A stretch of DNA of 64,000 bases, from the NCBI GenBank assembly GCA_026192395.1, contig WACF01000001.1:1449637-1513636 (forward strand), written 5' to 3'. Below are positions 8,554-19,512 of the stretch, piece after piece. The stretch comes from Proteobacteria bacterium 005FR1. Its GTDB lineage: Bacteria; Pseudomonadota; Gammaproteobacteria; Pseudomonadales; Cellvibrionaceae. Numbering within the stretch: the first letter of the stretch is position 1; the number at the start of each line of letters is the position of its first letter. The translations under genes and the position numbers were made by a program. A model generated the notes under the pieces. That model was not told the origin of the DNA, did not search any database, and was given only the letters and a program-made list of their open reading frames with translations.

Positions 8554-11500
8554 TCAGTCGAGGCTGGCACTCACGTCCTTCTGCACCACCTGATCGTCGA
8601 ACAGGCGCACAAAATCCATTTCGGGATCGTCGAGCGGGCCGGTGACATGGAAGCTCAGGCTGGACATCTTGCCAATTTGCTCTTCGAAAACTTTGCTGAT
8701 CAGCCACATACCAGCCACGGCAGGCAGCCCCATGCCGGTCAAGGCCGCCACGAAAGTGAGGTTCCCGCCCACGGGGATCGTGGCCACCAGCTTGGTGTCC
8801 AGCTCCGACCTGACCAGATCCACCACCCCGGCCATCTGAAAGCGACTGGAGTTGCTATTCACCACCATGGGCGTATTCATATAAACCTTGCCGTGATCGA
8901 ATTGCAGCGCGCCCTTGATGGTTTGGAAGGCGGTGCCGGCCCGGTTGAGGTCAGAAAAGTCCAGGCGCAGACGCCTCAGCCAGGTATCGAAATTAAAAAA
9001 CGCGATCAGCTCCAGCAAAGCACCGCCGGTGGTCGCCTCGCCCGCTCCCCGGACGAATGTGCCCTGCTCCACATCCATGAAGATGTCGCCCTGCAAGCTG
9101 GTAAGAGAAATTGCCGCCGGTGAGCCCGGCCAGCTCAGCTCGGCGTCGAATCGCGAGGACTCGCTGTCGAGCAGATGCGGCTGATTCCATTGTTCCAGGA
9201 CGCTACCCAGGTTTGCGGTGACGAAGCGGCCTTTAAAGCGACTCTTCACTTCCCCATCCACCTTGTCCCAGTGCAACTCGGCCCCTTGGCCAATCTGCTG
9301 GCCAATGATCTGGCCGCCGCGAACATTGCCGATGATCTGGCTGAGCACCACCCCGGTCGCGGTGGGCTTCAGCTGGAATGACCAGGTGCCGAAATGGTCT
9401 TCGCCCACCGAGAAATCGCGCACCGCAAAGTTGATCGCGGGCAGCGTTCGTGGATCCAGCTGGGCCAGCAAGTCGCTCTCGCCTTCTTCATATTCGACGA
9501 AAGGATTGAAGTGCTCTGGCCTTTGCGGCTCGGGAGCCGGCAGTCGCAAGTGCTGCAGTTCCAACAGAAATGGCTCGGTGCCTGAAAGAGCCAGCTGCGC
9601 TTTCCCGGCCACGGTCTCGGACTCCATGGCAAACTGCCATTTTTTCGCATTACCGCTCCCGGTCAGCTTCAGATCCTCGACGACAAAGTCGTCCAGCGCG
9701 AAGCGATCGAACTGCACATCGAAATTGTGCTTCCAGTCCGTGCCGGACCCGGTCAACAGCACGGAATCGCTCGCGTCTTCCCGAAAGCGATCGACTAGGG
9801 GCTGCCAGTCCTTGAGTTGGAAGTATTCGAGCTGACCATTCAACGCGATCGTTCTGCTGGCTGGCAGCACGGGCTCCGCTCCGCCCAACCGAATACCGGC
9901 CCGCCGCATTTCGCCATCGTCGAATTCGACCAGGCCCTTCACTTGGTCACCGTAGCGGAAGGCGGTCTGCAGGTTTCCGCCCGAAAGCGGGACACTGACG
10001 TTCAGCGAGCGGCTTTCCTCCGCGTGCTTTCCAAAGGGCGCCGGCAGTTCCACCGCGATCCCCTTCAAATCACTGGCAAATTCCAGCGACGGGCTCATTT
10101 GAGGCGCAGCGGCGCCAAAGGGGAGCAGGAGCTCGGCAGTGACCGCCGACTCCCCGCTGGCCAAGGCCAGCTCGGGACGCCCGGTCCACTGCCGGAGCTT
10201 CTCAATACTCGCCGTGCCGGCAAGCGTGAGCCTCGCTGAGCGATCGGATTCGGCGCCGGGTAGCAGAGTGGCGCTCACCGCATTCCCCCACAGCACGGCT
10301 CCCAAGTCGCTGCTGCCAAGTCCTTCGCCCTCTCGATAGCTGACCTGGCCACGGAGGTTTGTGAACTCCAGACCTTCGAAGGTCTCCAGCCGGACGTCGT
10401 CAAACTCAACGTCCAGCCTGTCAATGACCGGTTGGCCAGATGTCAGGGGAAGGGTCATGTCGATCACGGTTTGCATCGGTCCCGACGCCTGCCAGTCAGC
10501 AAGCAAGGCTGTATCGATCAGCCCGGCAACCGGCGTTTCCCGAACCACGCGGAGGCCGTCGGCGGCGTCGCCCCGCGCGCGGCCGGTGATTTGCAAGGTG
10601 ACTTCGGCGCCTTCGGCTTCGACCGTCAGCTCACCAGCCTGCAGCTCGGTATCCAATATCGTGGCGTTATCCAGGTGCGCGAGGATCCGGCGGTCGTCCA
10701 GCCACATGACGCCGCTGGCGTTTCGCAAGGTGGGCCAGTCGGGATGATAGGCAAGCTCGGCGTCTTCGACATTGAGGAACAACTGAATCGCCGCCTGCTC
10801 AACCGCGCCCTTGCTGAAACCGCCCCGGTAGATGAACCCACCGGAACTCACATCGCCTTCCCCGACGCTCTGATTCAACCAGCTGATCAGCGAATCAGGC
10901 AACACATAGGGCACGAACTGGCGATGGTATTGCGCCTTGCTGCCGCGCAAACCCACTTGCACCACCAATTCCTCCGGCTGACTGCCGAAATCAAAGGGCA
11001 CAAAGAGGGAAAAATAACCGCGGCCCTCGCCCACTTCACTGCTGACGGACACCAGGCCGCTGTGGACATTGACCGCACGCTCCTCGAGATCCACCTGCCA
11101 GTGGACGCGCCCGACGGCGCGATCAAAGGCCAGGGTATCTTTGTAAATGGTTGGATAATGCATGGAAAAACCGGCGCGGCTGGCCACATCCACATGGCCG
11201 GTGAAGGGATTCCCCTCGATGTAACCATCGACCTGCTTCAGTTCCGGCGCGCCGTGCCAGGAGGCAACCCCCACATCCACCAAATTGGCGCGCAAGGTCA
11301 AATCGGCGAGCCGTGTCCCGGCAAGGCTGAGTCGCAGGTTTTCCAGTGCTCCGGTGGGTTGCAGGGCATCGAGTGCTTCACGCGCTTTGCCTTGTAGCAG
11401 ATCCGCTCCGCGCAGAACCTCGGACCACTGTGCCAGATCGACACGCGCGGTCTGCAGATTCAGCGGCTTTCCAAATCCGGCCGAAGACAGGCGCAGGTCC

Positions 11501-12504
11501 AGCTCGGGAGCGGCGACCTGATCCCACTCCAGATGCAGATTATTGAATCCAAGCTCCCACTGGCCGCCGCTTAGTAGCCTGCCGGCGAAACTCGCCGTGG
11601 TTCGACGGGGCATCGCTACGCTTTGCTCGAGCGCAACCGGCAGCTCACCGATATCCAGCCAACCGCGCGTCTCCACCGCCATGCCTTCGCTCACGTCGAA
11701 CCAGGCTTCGAGATCCAGCGAATGGCCCTTGCGCCATTCCTGATCCGGCAAACCGCGCCAGAACGAGCCCGGCAGTGCAGCTAGCGCCTTGTCCAGCTCG
11801 AATTGCTGCAGACGAAGGTAGCCTTGGGCTGTGAAGTTGTCGGGAGATCGGGGATCGCCGTAGGCTTCCACGACGAGGGCCAGCACGTCGCGGTTGCGAT
11901 CCACCGCGACCTCGGAGCGCAATCGGTGGAAGTTGCCGCTGTTTTCCAGAACCAAGTGGGGGAGTTGCACGCGGCTGCTATGACCGGTGCGAAAATCGAA
12001 GGAGAAGCGCGCGTCGCGGATTTCGATTTGGTGGCCGAGCAGGAAAATGTCGAGAGGATCGTTGATGTCGATCTGCTCGTTGCGATCCGCCCAGGGCGGC
12101 AATCCACGCAGCGACCAGTTGCCCTCCTCATTTTGCTGAAAGCCCATGACCACGGTGGAAAATTCCAACTGTCCCAGGGCGAGCTGCCAGTTCACCAGGC
12201 TGCGCAACAGGTCCAGCTCCGCGAGCCCCCGCTGGACGCTCAGGATGGCCTCGCCTTCGGGACCGGTCAGTCTCAGCCCGCGAAGACGCAGCTCCGGGCT
12301 CAAACCCTCCCAGCTCAGCGCCACCGCGTCGAGATCCACCTGGACCCCCAGGCGTTGGGTCATCCAGCTGGCAATATCGCCGCGATAATTGTTCACTTGG
12401 GGAGACAGCTCGCGGCCGATCGTCACCACGACGGCGAGGCCAATGAGCAGGAATGCGCAAAGGCCCCAGAAACGTCTGACGATGATTCGGATGAATTTCC
12501 GCAT
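8554..12504 (-). CDS. yhdP: AsmA-like phospholipid transport protein YhdP
   Basis: YhdP belongs to the AsmA-like, bridge-forming envelope proteins (with TamB and YdbH) that move phospholipids to the outer membrane. The 1316-residue product has one N-terminal membrane helix (about residues 10-31) and then a very long beta-rich periplasmic part with the C-terminal AsmA-like domain. In the C-terminal part FVRGAGEATTGGALLELI is the recognisable family stretch. Length fits the family (about 1270). It follows rng on the same strand, as in Pseudomonas, and ends facing darP. Confidence 0.92.
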   Translation of the reverse strand: MRKFIRIIVRRFWGLCAFLLIGLAVVVTIGRELSPQVNNYRGDIASWMTQRLGVQVDLDAVALSWEGLSPELRLRGLRLTGPEGEAILSVQRGLAELDLLRSLVNWQLALGQLEFSTVVMGFQQNEEGNWSLRGLPPWADRNEQIDINDPLDIFLLGHQIEIRDARFSFDFRTGHSSRVQLPHLVLENSGNFHRLRSEVAVDRNRDVLALVVEAYGDPRSPDNFTAQGYLRLQQFELDKALAALPGSFWRGLPDQEWRKGHSLDLEAWFDVSEGMAVETRGWLDIGELPVALEQSVAMPRRTTASFAGRLLSGGQWELGFNNLHLEWDQVAAPELDLRLSSAGFGKPLNLQTARVDLAQWSEVLRGADLLQGKAREALDALQPTGALENLRLSLAGTRLADLTLRANLVDVGVASWHGAPELKQVDGYIEGNPFTGHVDVASRAGFSMHYPTIYKDTLAFDRAVGRVHWQVDLEERAVNVHSGLVSVSSEVGEGRGYFSLFVPFDFGSQPEELVVQVGLRGSKAQYHRQFVPYVLPDSLISWLNQSVGEGDVSSGGFIYRGGFSKGAVEQAAIQLFLNVEDAELAYHPDWPTLRNASGVMWLDDRRILAHLDNATILDTELQAGELTVEAEGAEVTLQITGRARGDAADGLRVVRETPVAGLIDTALLADWQASGPMQTVIDMTLPLTSGQPVIDRLDVEFDDVRLETFEGLEFTNLRGQVSYREGEGLGSSDLGAVLWGNAVSATLLPGAESDRSARLTLAGTASIEKLRQWTGRPELALASGESAVTAELLLPFGAAAPQMSPSLEFASDLKGIAVELPAPFGKHAEESRSLNVSVPLSGGNLQTAFRYGDQVKGLVEFDDGEMRRAGIRLGGAEPVLPASRTIALNGQLEYFQLKDWQPLVDRFREDASDSVLLTGSGTDWKHNFDVQFDRFALDDFVVEDLKLTGSGNAKKWQFAMESETVAGKAQLALSGTEPFLLELQHLRLPAPEPQRPEHFNPFVEYEEGESDLLAQLDPRTLPAINFAVRDFSVGEDHFGTWSFQLKPTATGVVLSQIIGNVRGGQIIGQQIGQGAELHWDKVDGEVKSRFKGRFVTANLGSVLEQWNQPHLLDSESSRFDAELSWPGSPAAISLTSLQGDIFMDVEQGTFVRGAGEATTGGALLELIAFFNFDTWLRRLRLDFSDLNRAGTAFQTIKGALQFDHGKVYMNTPMVVNSNSSRFQMAGVVDLVRSELDTKLVATIPVGGNLTFVAALTGMGLPAVAGMWLISKVFEEQIGKMSSLSFHVTGPLDDPEMDFVRLFDDQVVQKDVSASLD

Positions 12505-12543
12505 TAGCAGCCTAGAACGTGCTCAGTTCACACCAGGACATCT

Positions 12544-14049
12544 TTACACCAGGACAATGTCGTACTGTTCCTGGTTGTAGATGGTTTCCACCCGGAACTC
12601 AATTGTTCGGCCGACGAAGGCTTCCAGATCAGCGACATGAGTCGATTCCTCGTCGAGCAGACAGTCGATCACCGCCTGAGAGGCGAGAACGAGGAACTTG
12701 TCGTTATCGTAAACCCGCGCCTCGCGCAGTATCTCGCGAAAGATCTCGTAACACACCGTTTGCGGCGTCTTGAGAACCCCGCGCCCCTTGCAAACGGGAC
12801 AGGGTTCACACATTACCTGACCCAGCGATTCGCGGGTGCGTTTACGCGTCATTTCTATCAGGCCGAGCTCGGAAACACCGGTGATCGTGGTGCGCGCCCG
12901 GTCGCTTTCCATGGCTTTTTCCAGGGTGCGCAGCACTTGTCGCTGGTGCTCCGGATCCTGCATGTCGATAAAGTCGAGGATGATGATGCCGCCGAGGTTG
13001 CGCAACCGCAGCTGGCGGGCGATGGAGGTGGCTGCCTCCAAATTGGTCTTGAAAATGGTCTCTTCGAGGTTTCGATGGCCGACGAAGGCGCCGGTATTTA
13101 CATCGATCGTGGTCATCGCCTCGGTCTGCTCGACAATGAGATAGCCGCCTGATTTGAGCGGAACCTGGGTATCGAGGGCTCGCTCGAGCTCATCCTCGAC
13201 CCCGTTCAGATCGAAAAGGGGCCGATCGCCTGTGTAATGCTCGAGCTTGGGCAGAATCTCCGGCGCGTACTTTTGAGCGAAGCTGCACATGGCCGCGTAG
13301 GCCTCGCCGCTATCGATCCGTACCTTTTCGATGCGCGGCTTCACCAGATCCCGAAGTGTGCGCATAAACAGGGGAAGATCCTCGTAAACGCAGGCAGGGA
13401 CCCGGGCGGTTTCGATCGCCTCCTGTATGGAAGCCCAGAGCTTGAAGAGAAAGGGAATATCGGCGGCCATTTCTTCCGGGCAACAGCCTTCCGCAAGCGT
13501 GCGCACAATGAAGCCGCCGCTGCGGGTGTCCGCTGCCCGGGCCAGCGCGTCCTCGAGCATGTGGCGAAGCCGGTCTCGCTCCCCGTCATCCTCGATTCGC
13601 GCGGATATCCCGATGTGATGCGCCATTGGCATATACACCAGATTGCGGGCAGAGACGGACAGCTGAGTGGAAAGCCGCGCTCCCTTGGTGCTGATCGGAT
13701 CCTTTGTGACCTGCACAAGCAGCGCCTGCCCTTCCCGAACCAGCTCGCGAATGTCCTTGACCGTGGCGGGTCCGTGGGCCGGCTCGGCAGCGCCGCCCTC
13801 CGGTCCCGATGAAGTCGTCTCGTTGCTGGCGAAATCGCTGGCGTGAATGAAGCCGGCGCGCTCCAGCCCGATGTCTACAAAGGCGGCCTGCATGCCGGGA
13901 AGCACCCGCACCACCTTGCCCTTGTAGATATTGCCCACCAGGCCCTTACTGCGGGTCCGCTCGAGGTAGATCTCCTGCACCAGCCCGTTTTCGACCAGTG
14001 CCACCCGGGTTTCGGTGGGCGACACGTTGACCAGAATCTCGTCACTCAC
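12544..14049 (-). CDS. rng: Ribonuclease G
   Basis: RNase G is an endoribonuclease of the RNase E/G family that matures the 16S rRNA 5' end and degrades some mRNAs. The 501-residue protein has an N-terminal S1 domain, catalytic Asp residues in TTIDVNTGAFVG and IIILDFIDM, and the Zn-link CEPCPVCKGRG. The GTG at 14049 is chosen because it yields the conserved start SDEILVNVSPTETRVA and overlaps the maf stop by 8 bases. An ATG at 14079 would add ten unconserved residues. It lacks the long C-terminal scaffold of RNase E. Confidence 0.94.
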   Translation of the reverse strand: MSDEILVNVSPTETRVALVENGLVQEIYLERTRSKGLVGNIYKGKVVRVLPGMQAAFVDIGLERAGFIHASDFASNETTSSGPEGGAAEPAHGPATVKDIRELVREGQALLVQVTKDPISTKGARLSTQLSVSARNLVYMPMAHHIGISARIEDDGERDRLRHMLEDALARAADTRSGGFIVRTLAEGCCPEEMAADIPFLFKLWASIQEAIETARVPACVYEDLPLFMRTLRDLVKPRIEKVRIDSGEAYAAMCSFAQKYAPEILPKLEHYTGDRPLFDLNGVEDELERALDTQVPLKSGGYLIVEQTEAMTTIDVNTGAFVGHRNLEETIFKTNLEAATSIARQLRLRNLGGIIILDFIDMQDPEHQRQVLRTLEKAMESDRARTTITGVSELGLIEMTRKRTRESLGQVMCEPCPVCKGRGVLKTPQTVCYEIFREILREARVYDNDKFLVLASQAVIDCLLDEESTHVADLEAFVGRTIEFRVETIYNQEQYDIVLV

Positions 14050-14635
14050 GGCCGGATGCCTCCCAGTAGCCCACGCCAAATTCGTTCAGCATCGGTGCCA
14101 GCACCTCGATCGGCAAGCCTACGACACCGCTGTAACTGCCGGCGATGCTCTCCACAAAAACAGCCCCGAAGCCTTGGATCCCGTAGCCCCCCGCCTTGTC
14201 ACAGGGCTCACCGGTCCGCCAGTAGCGCGCGATCAGCTGATCGTTCAGCTCACGAAAGCGCACTTCGGTCGACGAAGTCCGGGTGATCTGGCGTCCGGGA
14301 GTGGCGAGGGAAACGGCGGAAATGACCTGATGCGTCCGCCCGGACAATGCCCTGAGCATCTGCTGCGCATCGGCTTTGTCCCGGGGCTTGCCCATGATCT
14401 GCGCGTCCAGAACCACCGTCGTGTCCGCGCCCAGAACCGGCGCCTGGTGCTCGGACTCACGCAGCAGCTCCATACCCGCCCTCGCTTTGGCAGCCGCCAG
14501 CCGGGCGACATAATTACATGGCGCCTCATGAGTCTGCGACGACTCATCCACGGCGATGGCGAGCAGCTGATAGTGAACCCCGATCTGCTCGAGCAGTTCG
14601 CGGCGGCGGGGTGACTGTGAAGCAAGGTAAATCAA
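14042..14635 (-). CDS. maf: Maf-family nucleotide pyrophosphatase (YhdE type)
   Basis: Maf/YhdE hydrolyses dTTP, UTP and some modified pyrimidine nucleotides to monophosphates, and is linked to cell division control. The 197-residue protein shows the family start LASQSPRRRELL, the catalytic region LGADTTVVLD and the substrate loop GGYGIQGFGAVFVESI. It lies between mreD and rng in canonical order and overlaps the rng start by 8 bases. Confidence 0.93.
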   Translation of the reverse strand: MIYLASQSPRRRELLEQIGVHYQLLAIAVDESSQTHEAPCNYVARLAAAKARAGMELLRESEHQAPVLGADTTVVLDAQIMGKPRDKADAQQMLRALSGRTHQVISAVSLATPGRQITRTSSTEVRFRELNDQLIARYWRTGEPCDKAGGYGIQGFGAVFVESIAGSYSGVVGLPIEVLAPMLNEFGVGYWEASGRE

Positions 14636-14744
14636 AACACGCTCCCTGCGGGACCCGATGAATTTGGCCGAAATACCGAGAGTATACCCTACACCTGCGG
14701 GGAGTCTGGTGGGAGCCTGAGGGCAGTCGGCAGCAATGTGCCGG

Positions 14745-15239
14745 CTAGAACGGCGAGCGGCGGACGCGGGACCGGATTAGCTCCATCCCGATCAGCAAAA
14801 AAGGCCACAATACAGCACTGGCCAGCGCGGGAACGAGAAAGACGAGGGGCTGAGCGGCCGGGCCGCTAAGGCTGCGTACCCAGTTCCAGAACAGCTGATG
14901 GATACCTATAAGCACAAAGACCCATGCCGACTGCTGCCAAAGGGCGTAGTTGCGAATGCGCTGGTACGAGAGCAGACAAAAGTAGGCAACCGCCACCAGC
15001 GCCAGCGCGTGCTGCCCCGGAATGGCATTTTCAATGATGTCCTGGGTCAGCCCCACCGCAAACGCCATTCCCACCCCCAGCCGTTCCGGCAGGGCCATCA
15101 CCCAGTAGATCACCAGCAGGGCCACAAGCTCGGGGCGAAACCAAGCCCAGCCGTGCGGGAGGGGCAGGATGCTGAGCAGCATCGCTACGGCGAAGGACAG
15201 CACTACGAGTCCAAAACTGGGATTCTGTTGGAATTCCAC
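14745..15239 (-). CDS. mreD: Rod shape-determining protein MreD
   Basis: MreD is a small polytopic protein of the rod complex. Its 164 residues contain about five hydrophobic segments and the conserved stretch RPELVALLVIYWVMALPERLG near residue 40. Length fits the family. It starts 11 bases after the mreC stop, so the two are co-transcribed; maf follows after a 109-base gap. Confidence 0.92.
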   Translation of the reverse strand: MEFQQNPSFGLVVLSFAVAMLLSILPLPHGWAWFRPELVALLVIYWVMALPERLGVGMAFAVGLTQDIIENAIPGQHALALVAVAYFCLLSYQRIRNYALWQQSAWVFVLIGIHQLFWNWVRSLSGPAAQPLVFLVPALASAVLWPFLLIGMELIRSRVRRSPF

Positions 15240-15250
15240 CGTGCCCTCGT

Positions 15251-16060
15251 TTACTCGGACAAGTCGGCGGGAGAGTCCGCCCGCGCGGGATCGTTAAAGA
15301 CCAGAAGCACGTGACGACTGCGGTTGAGCTGAGCCATGGGGCGGGCAATTACGCGGGCGAAAGGTTGCCCCGGGTCGTGGATGACGGTTTCCACCTCCGC
15401 GACTGGATATCCCACGGGAAAGCGCTGACCCAGCCCGGAGCTCACCAGCAGATCGCCCTCCTGAATGTCTACGGTGTTGGATACGTGGCGCAACTCCAGC
15501 TGGTACAGATTGCCGATTCCTTCAGCCACCGCGCGTACCCCGTTTCGATTGACCTGCACCGGGATGGCGTGGCTGCTGTCGGTGATGAGCAGCACCTGAC
15601 TCGAATAAGGGCTCACTTCCACAACCTGTCCCATCAGGCCGTCGGCGTCCAGCAGCGGCTGACCGACATAAACCCCGTGCTCACTGCCGCGGTTGATAAT
15701 CACGCGATGTGCCAGGGGATCGGGGGAAACACCGAAGATTTCGGCAATGAGCACCCGCTCGTTGACCTTCTCACTGGCGTTCATGAGCTGTTGCAGGCGC
15801 ATGTTTTCCGCGTAGATGGTGGCCATCTGCTGCGCCCGCCCCTTGTGGATCAGGAGTTCTTCACGAAGCGCAGCATTTTCTTCCAGGAGTGCCTGCTTGC
15901 TGGTCAGCCGGTCAGTCATCCAGTCGCCGAAACGCGTGGGGATATCGGTCACCCAGTACGCGGACTGGGTAAGGACACCGAGCTTCGCGCGCAAGGGGTC
16001 CAGCAGGGAGGTATAGAGACTCAGTCCAATCAGCAGCAGTGCCATGGCTCCGAGAACCAT
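15251..16060 (-). CDS. mreC: Rod shape-determining protein MreC (5' end anomalous)
   Basis: MreC is the periplasmic organiser of the elongasome. The frame shown (269 residues from ATG 16060) has the membrane helix, a coiled coil (about residues 55-95) and the double beta-barrel with GSEHGVYVGQPLL and SGLGQRFPVGYPVAEV. It lacks the usual cytoplasmic start. Upstream, codons reading IKPLFTKNS, the conserved MreC N-terminus, begin with ATT at 16106, 8 bases after an AGGAG site. They lie one base out of frame, with CCC at 16079-16081 where CC would restore it. Either the gene is frameshifted, this is a sequence error, or a short form is made. Confidence 0.85.
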   Translation of the reverse strand: MVLGAMALLLIGLSLYTSLLDPLRAKLGVLTQSAYWVTDIPTRFGDWMTDRLTSKQALLEENAALREELLIHKGRAQQMATIYAENMRLQQLMNASEKVNERVLIAEIFGVSPDPLAHRVIINRGSEHGVYVGQPLLDADGLMGQVVEVSPYSSQVLLITDSSHAIPVQVNRNGVRAVAEGIGNLYQLELRHVSNTVDIQEGDLLVSSGLGQRFPVGYPVAEVETVIHDPGQPFARVIARPMAQLNRSRHVLLVFNDPARADSPADLSE

Positions 16061-16250
16061 CGCCCGGGAGGAGGCAGCGGAATTCTTGGTAAACAGTGGT
16101 TTAATGGAAAACGCTCCTGTTCACGTGCTCGGCTCGTTGGCAGCTACTGGATCGTGGAATGGAAACGGCTGCGACCGTCGGATTTATCCAGGGCGGAGCG
16201 CAGCCGGCTTGAGCTGCTGGACGGCCGGGGCCATCCAGCAGGCGATCTGT

Positions 16251-17351
<1,101 letters not shown>

Positions 17352-17622
17352 TCAGCAATTGTAGTCCATTCAGCAGAAATTTCTCCAGAAATGCTCAGCA
17401 AAACCGAGAGGGTCCTCAAGAATGGACCAGCCACGCGATCGATCAGCGCTCTGGCTCGTGGAAGACCACCATTATCATCCTGCCGGCCAGACCCTGTAAA
17501 TAGCCGCAGCAGATAATCGAAGATCGCTGTAAGCCCCGCCAATCCGGGCCCGGGGGATTCAGGGTGGAGCGCAAATGTGATAACTTTAGCGGCCTTTTTC
17601 GCACTGCCCTCTGGAGATTACC

Positions 17623-17904
17623 GTGGAGCGATCCCAACTGGAAAAACTGGCCCTGCTGGCACGCCTGAATGTGGATGATTCCGTTTTTGAGGAGGTCTCG
17701 CAGGGAATCAGCCAGGTCCTCGGATTGGTGGAGCAGTTGCAGGCGGTGGATACCACCGGTGTCGAGCCGATGGCTCACCCACTCGATGCATTGCAGCGTT
17801 TGCGTCCGGACGAGGTCACCGAAGGCAACTGCCGGGATGCCTATCAGGCGATTGCACCGCAAACCGAAAACGGCTTGTATCTGGTGCCCAAAGTCATCGA
17901 ATGA
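17623..17904 (+). CDS. gatC: Asp/Glu-tRNA amidotransferase subunit GatC
   Basis: GatC is the small subunit that clamps GatA and GatB together in the enzyme making Gln-tRNA(Gln) or Asn-tRNA(Asn) from mischarged tRNA. The 93-residue product begins at GTG with GGAG about 8 bases upstream, and shows the family helix [10 protein letters not shown], the central GVEPMAHPL and [10 protein letters not shown] 139-base gap separates it from gatA, longer than usual. Confidence 0.94.
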   Translation: MERSQLEKLALLARLNVDDSVFEEVSQGISQVLGLVEQLQAVDTTGVEPMAHPLDALQRLRPDEVTEGNCRDAYQAIAPQTENGLYLVPKVIE

Positions 17905-18043
17905 CACCTGCCGGAGCCTTCCAGGCTCGATTCACTTTTAATTAATCCTCGAAGCCATTCGGTCCGGACCTTTCCGGGCGGGAAAACGAGAATCCATCCC
18001 GGGGCCATGCCCCGCATCAGGTTATAGATAAGGGCCACGCGCA

Positions 18044-19495
18044 ATGCACAAACTCAGCCTTGCCGAACTTGCCAAAGGCTTGCGGGACAAGTCCTACTCC
18101 AGTGTCGAGCTGACCGAGCATTATCTCGATCGCATCAAACGGCTGGACGGCAACTACAACAGCTTCATCACCGTGACCGAAGAGCGCGCTCTGGAGCAGG
18201 CCCGCGCGGCAGACCAGGCGCTGGCCGCCGGCAACACCAGTCCCCTCTGCGGTGTTCCGATCGCCCACAAAGACATTTTCTGCACCGCTGGCGTAAAGAC
18301 CACCTGCGGGTCGCGAATGCTGGACAACTTCGTGCCGCCCTACGACGCGACCGTCGTGGAAAATCTCGGCCGCGCCGGCTGCGTGACTCTCGGTAAAACC
18401 AATATGGATGAGTTTGCGATGGGCTCTTCCAACGAGACCAGCTACTTCGGTCTGGTGAAAAATCCCTGGGACACCAACTGTGTGCCGGGCGGATCTTCGG
18501 GCGGTTCAGCCGCGGCAGTGGCCGCGCAACTGGCCCCGGTGGCCACCGCCACCGACACCGGCGGCTCCATACGCCAGCCGGCGGCTCTTTGCGGTCTCAC
18601 CGGTCTGAAGCCCACCTACGGTCGGATTTCCCGCTGGGGAATGATTGCCTTTGCTTCCAGCCTGGATCAGGCCGGCACCCTCGCGCGCAGCGCCGAAGAT
18701 ACCGCGCTGATGCTGGGCGCGATGGCCAGCTTCGACCCAAAAGATTCCACGTCTGTGGACAAGGATGTACCCGATTATACGGCGGCATTACCGGACAAAA
18801 TCGCCGGACTGAAGATCGGTATTCCGAAAGAATACTTCGGTGAAGGCCTGAATGCCGGAACCGAACAGCGGGTCAAGGAAGCCATCGCGGAGCTGGAAAA
18901 ACTCGGCGCAACGCTGGTGGACATCAGTTTGCCCCACACCCATCTTGCGGTGCCCACTTACTACGTGATCGCACCGGCGGAATGCTCGGCTAACCTGTCC
19001 CGCTTCGACGGCGTGCGCTACGGCCATCGCTGCGACGATCCGCAGGACTTGCTGGACATGTACTGCCGTTCCCGGGGCGAAGGCTTTGGCAATGAGGTGA
19101 AGCGCCGTATTCTGGTGGGCACCTATGCCCTCTCGGCTGGTTACTACGATGCCTACTATCGCAAGGCACAGCAGATTCGCCGCTTGATCAAGCAGGATTT
19201 CATGGAAGCGTTCAAGCAAGTGGATGTGATTGCCGGCCCCACTGCGCCGTCGGTCGCCTTCCCCTTCGGCGCGAAGAAGGATCCTGTAGCCATGTACATG
19301 GAAGACATTTATACCATCGCCACCAATCTGGCAGGCTTGCCGGGTCTGTCCCTCCCCTGCGGATTGGTCGACGACAAGCCGGTGGGTTTGCAGCTGATTG
19401 GCGGTTATTTCGAGGAGGCTCGCCTGCTCAATGTGGCCCACCAGTTCCAGCTGGCCACTGACCATCATCGACACACACCCGCGAACATTGACTAG
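18044..19495 (+). CDS. gatA: Asp/Glu-tRNA amidotransferase subunit GatA
   Basis: GatA is the glutaminase subunit (amidase-signature family) supplying ammonia to GatB. The catalytic Lys lies in PIAHKDIF, the Ser-rich loop in [15 protein letters not shown] and the cis-Ser in [11 protein letters not shown], so the Ser-cisSer-Lys triad is complete. The 483-residue length is normal. It is followed 17 bases later by gatB. Confidence 0.97.
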   Translation: MHKLSLAELAKGLRDKSYSSVELTEHYLDRIKRLDGNYNSFITVTEERALEQARAADQALAAGNTSPLCGVPIAHKDIFCTAGVKTTCGSRMLDNFVPPYDATVVENLGRAGCVTLGKTNMDEFAMGSSNETSYFGLVKNPWDTNCVPGGSSGGSAAAVAAQLAPVATATDTGGSIRQPAALCGLTGLKPTYGRISRWGMIAFASSLDQAGTLARSAEDTALMLGAMASFDPKDSTSVDKDVPDYTAALPDKIAGLKIGIPKEYFGEGLNAGTEQRVKEAIAELEKLGATLVDISLPHTHLAVPTYYVIAPAECSANLSRFDGVRYGHRCDDPQDLLDMYCRSRGEGFGNEVKRRILVGTYALSAGYYDAYYRKAQQIRRLIKQDFMEAFKQVDVIAGPTAPSVAFPFGAKKDPVAMYMEDIYTIATNLAGLPGLSLPCGLVDDKPVGLQLIGGYFEEARLLNVAHQFQLATDHHRHTPANID

Positions 19496-19512
19496 GCCAG
19501 GCAGGAAACGTG

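Noticed and set aside
10432-11397. A 321-codon open frame on the plus strand inside yhdP
   Set aside because: It lies wholly antisense to a well-supported gene, shows no family resemblance and no ribosome site; G+C-rich genes give such frames by chance.
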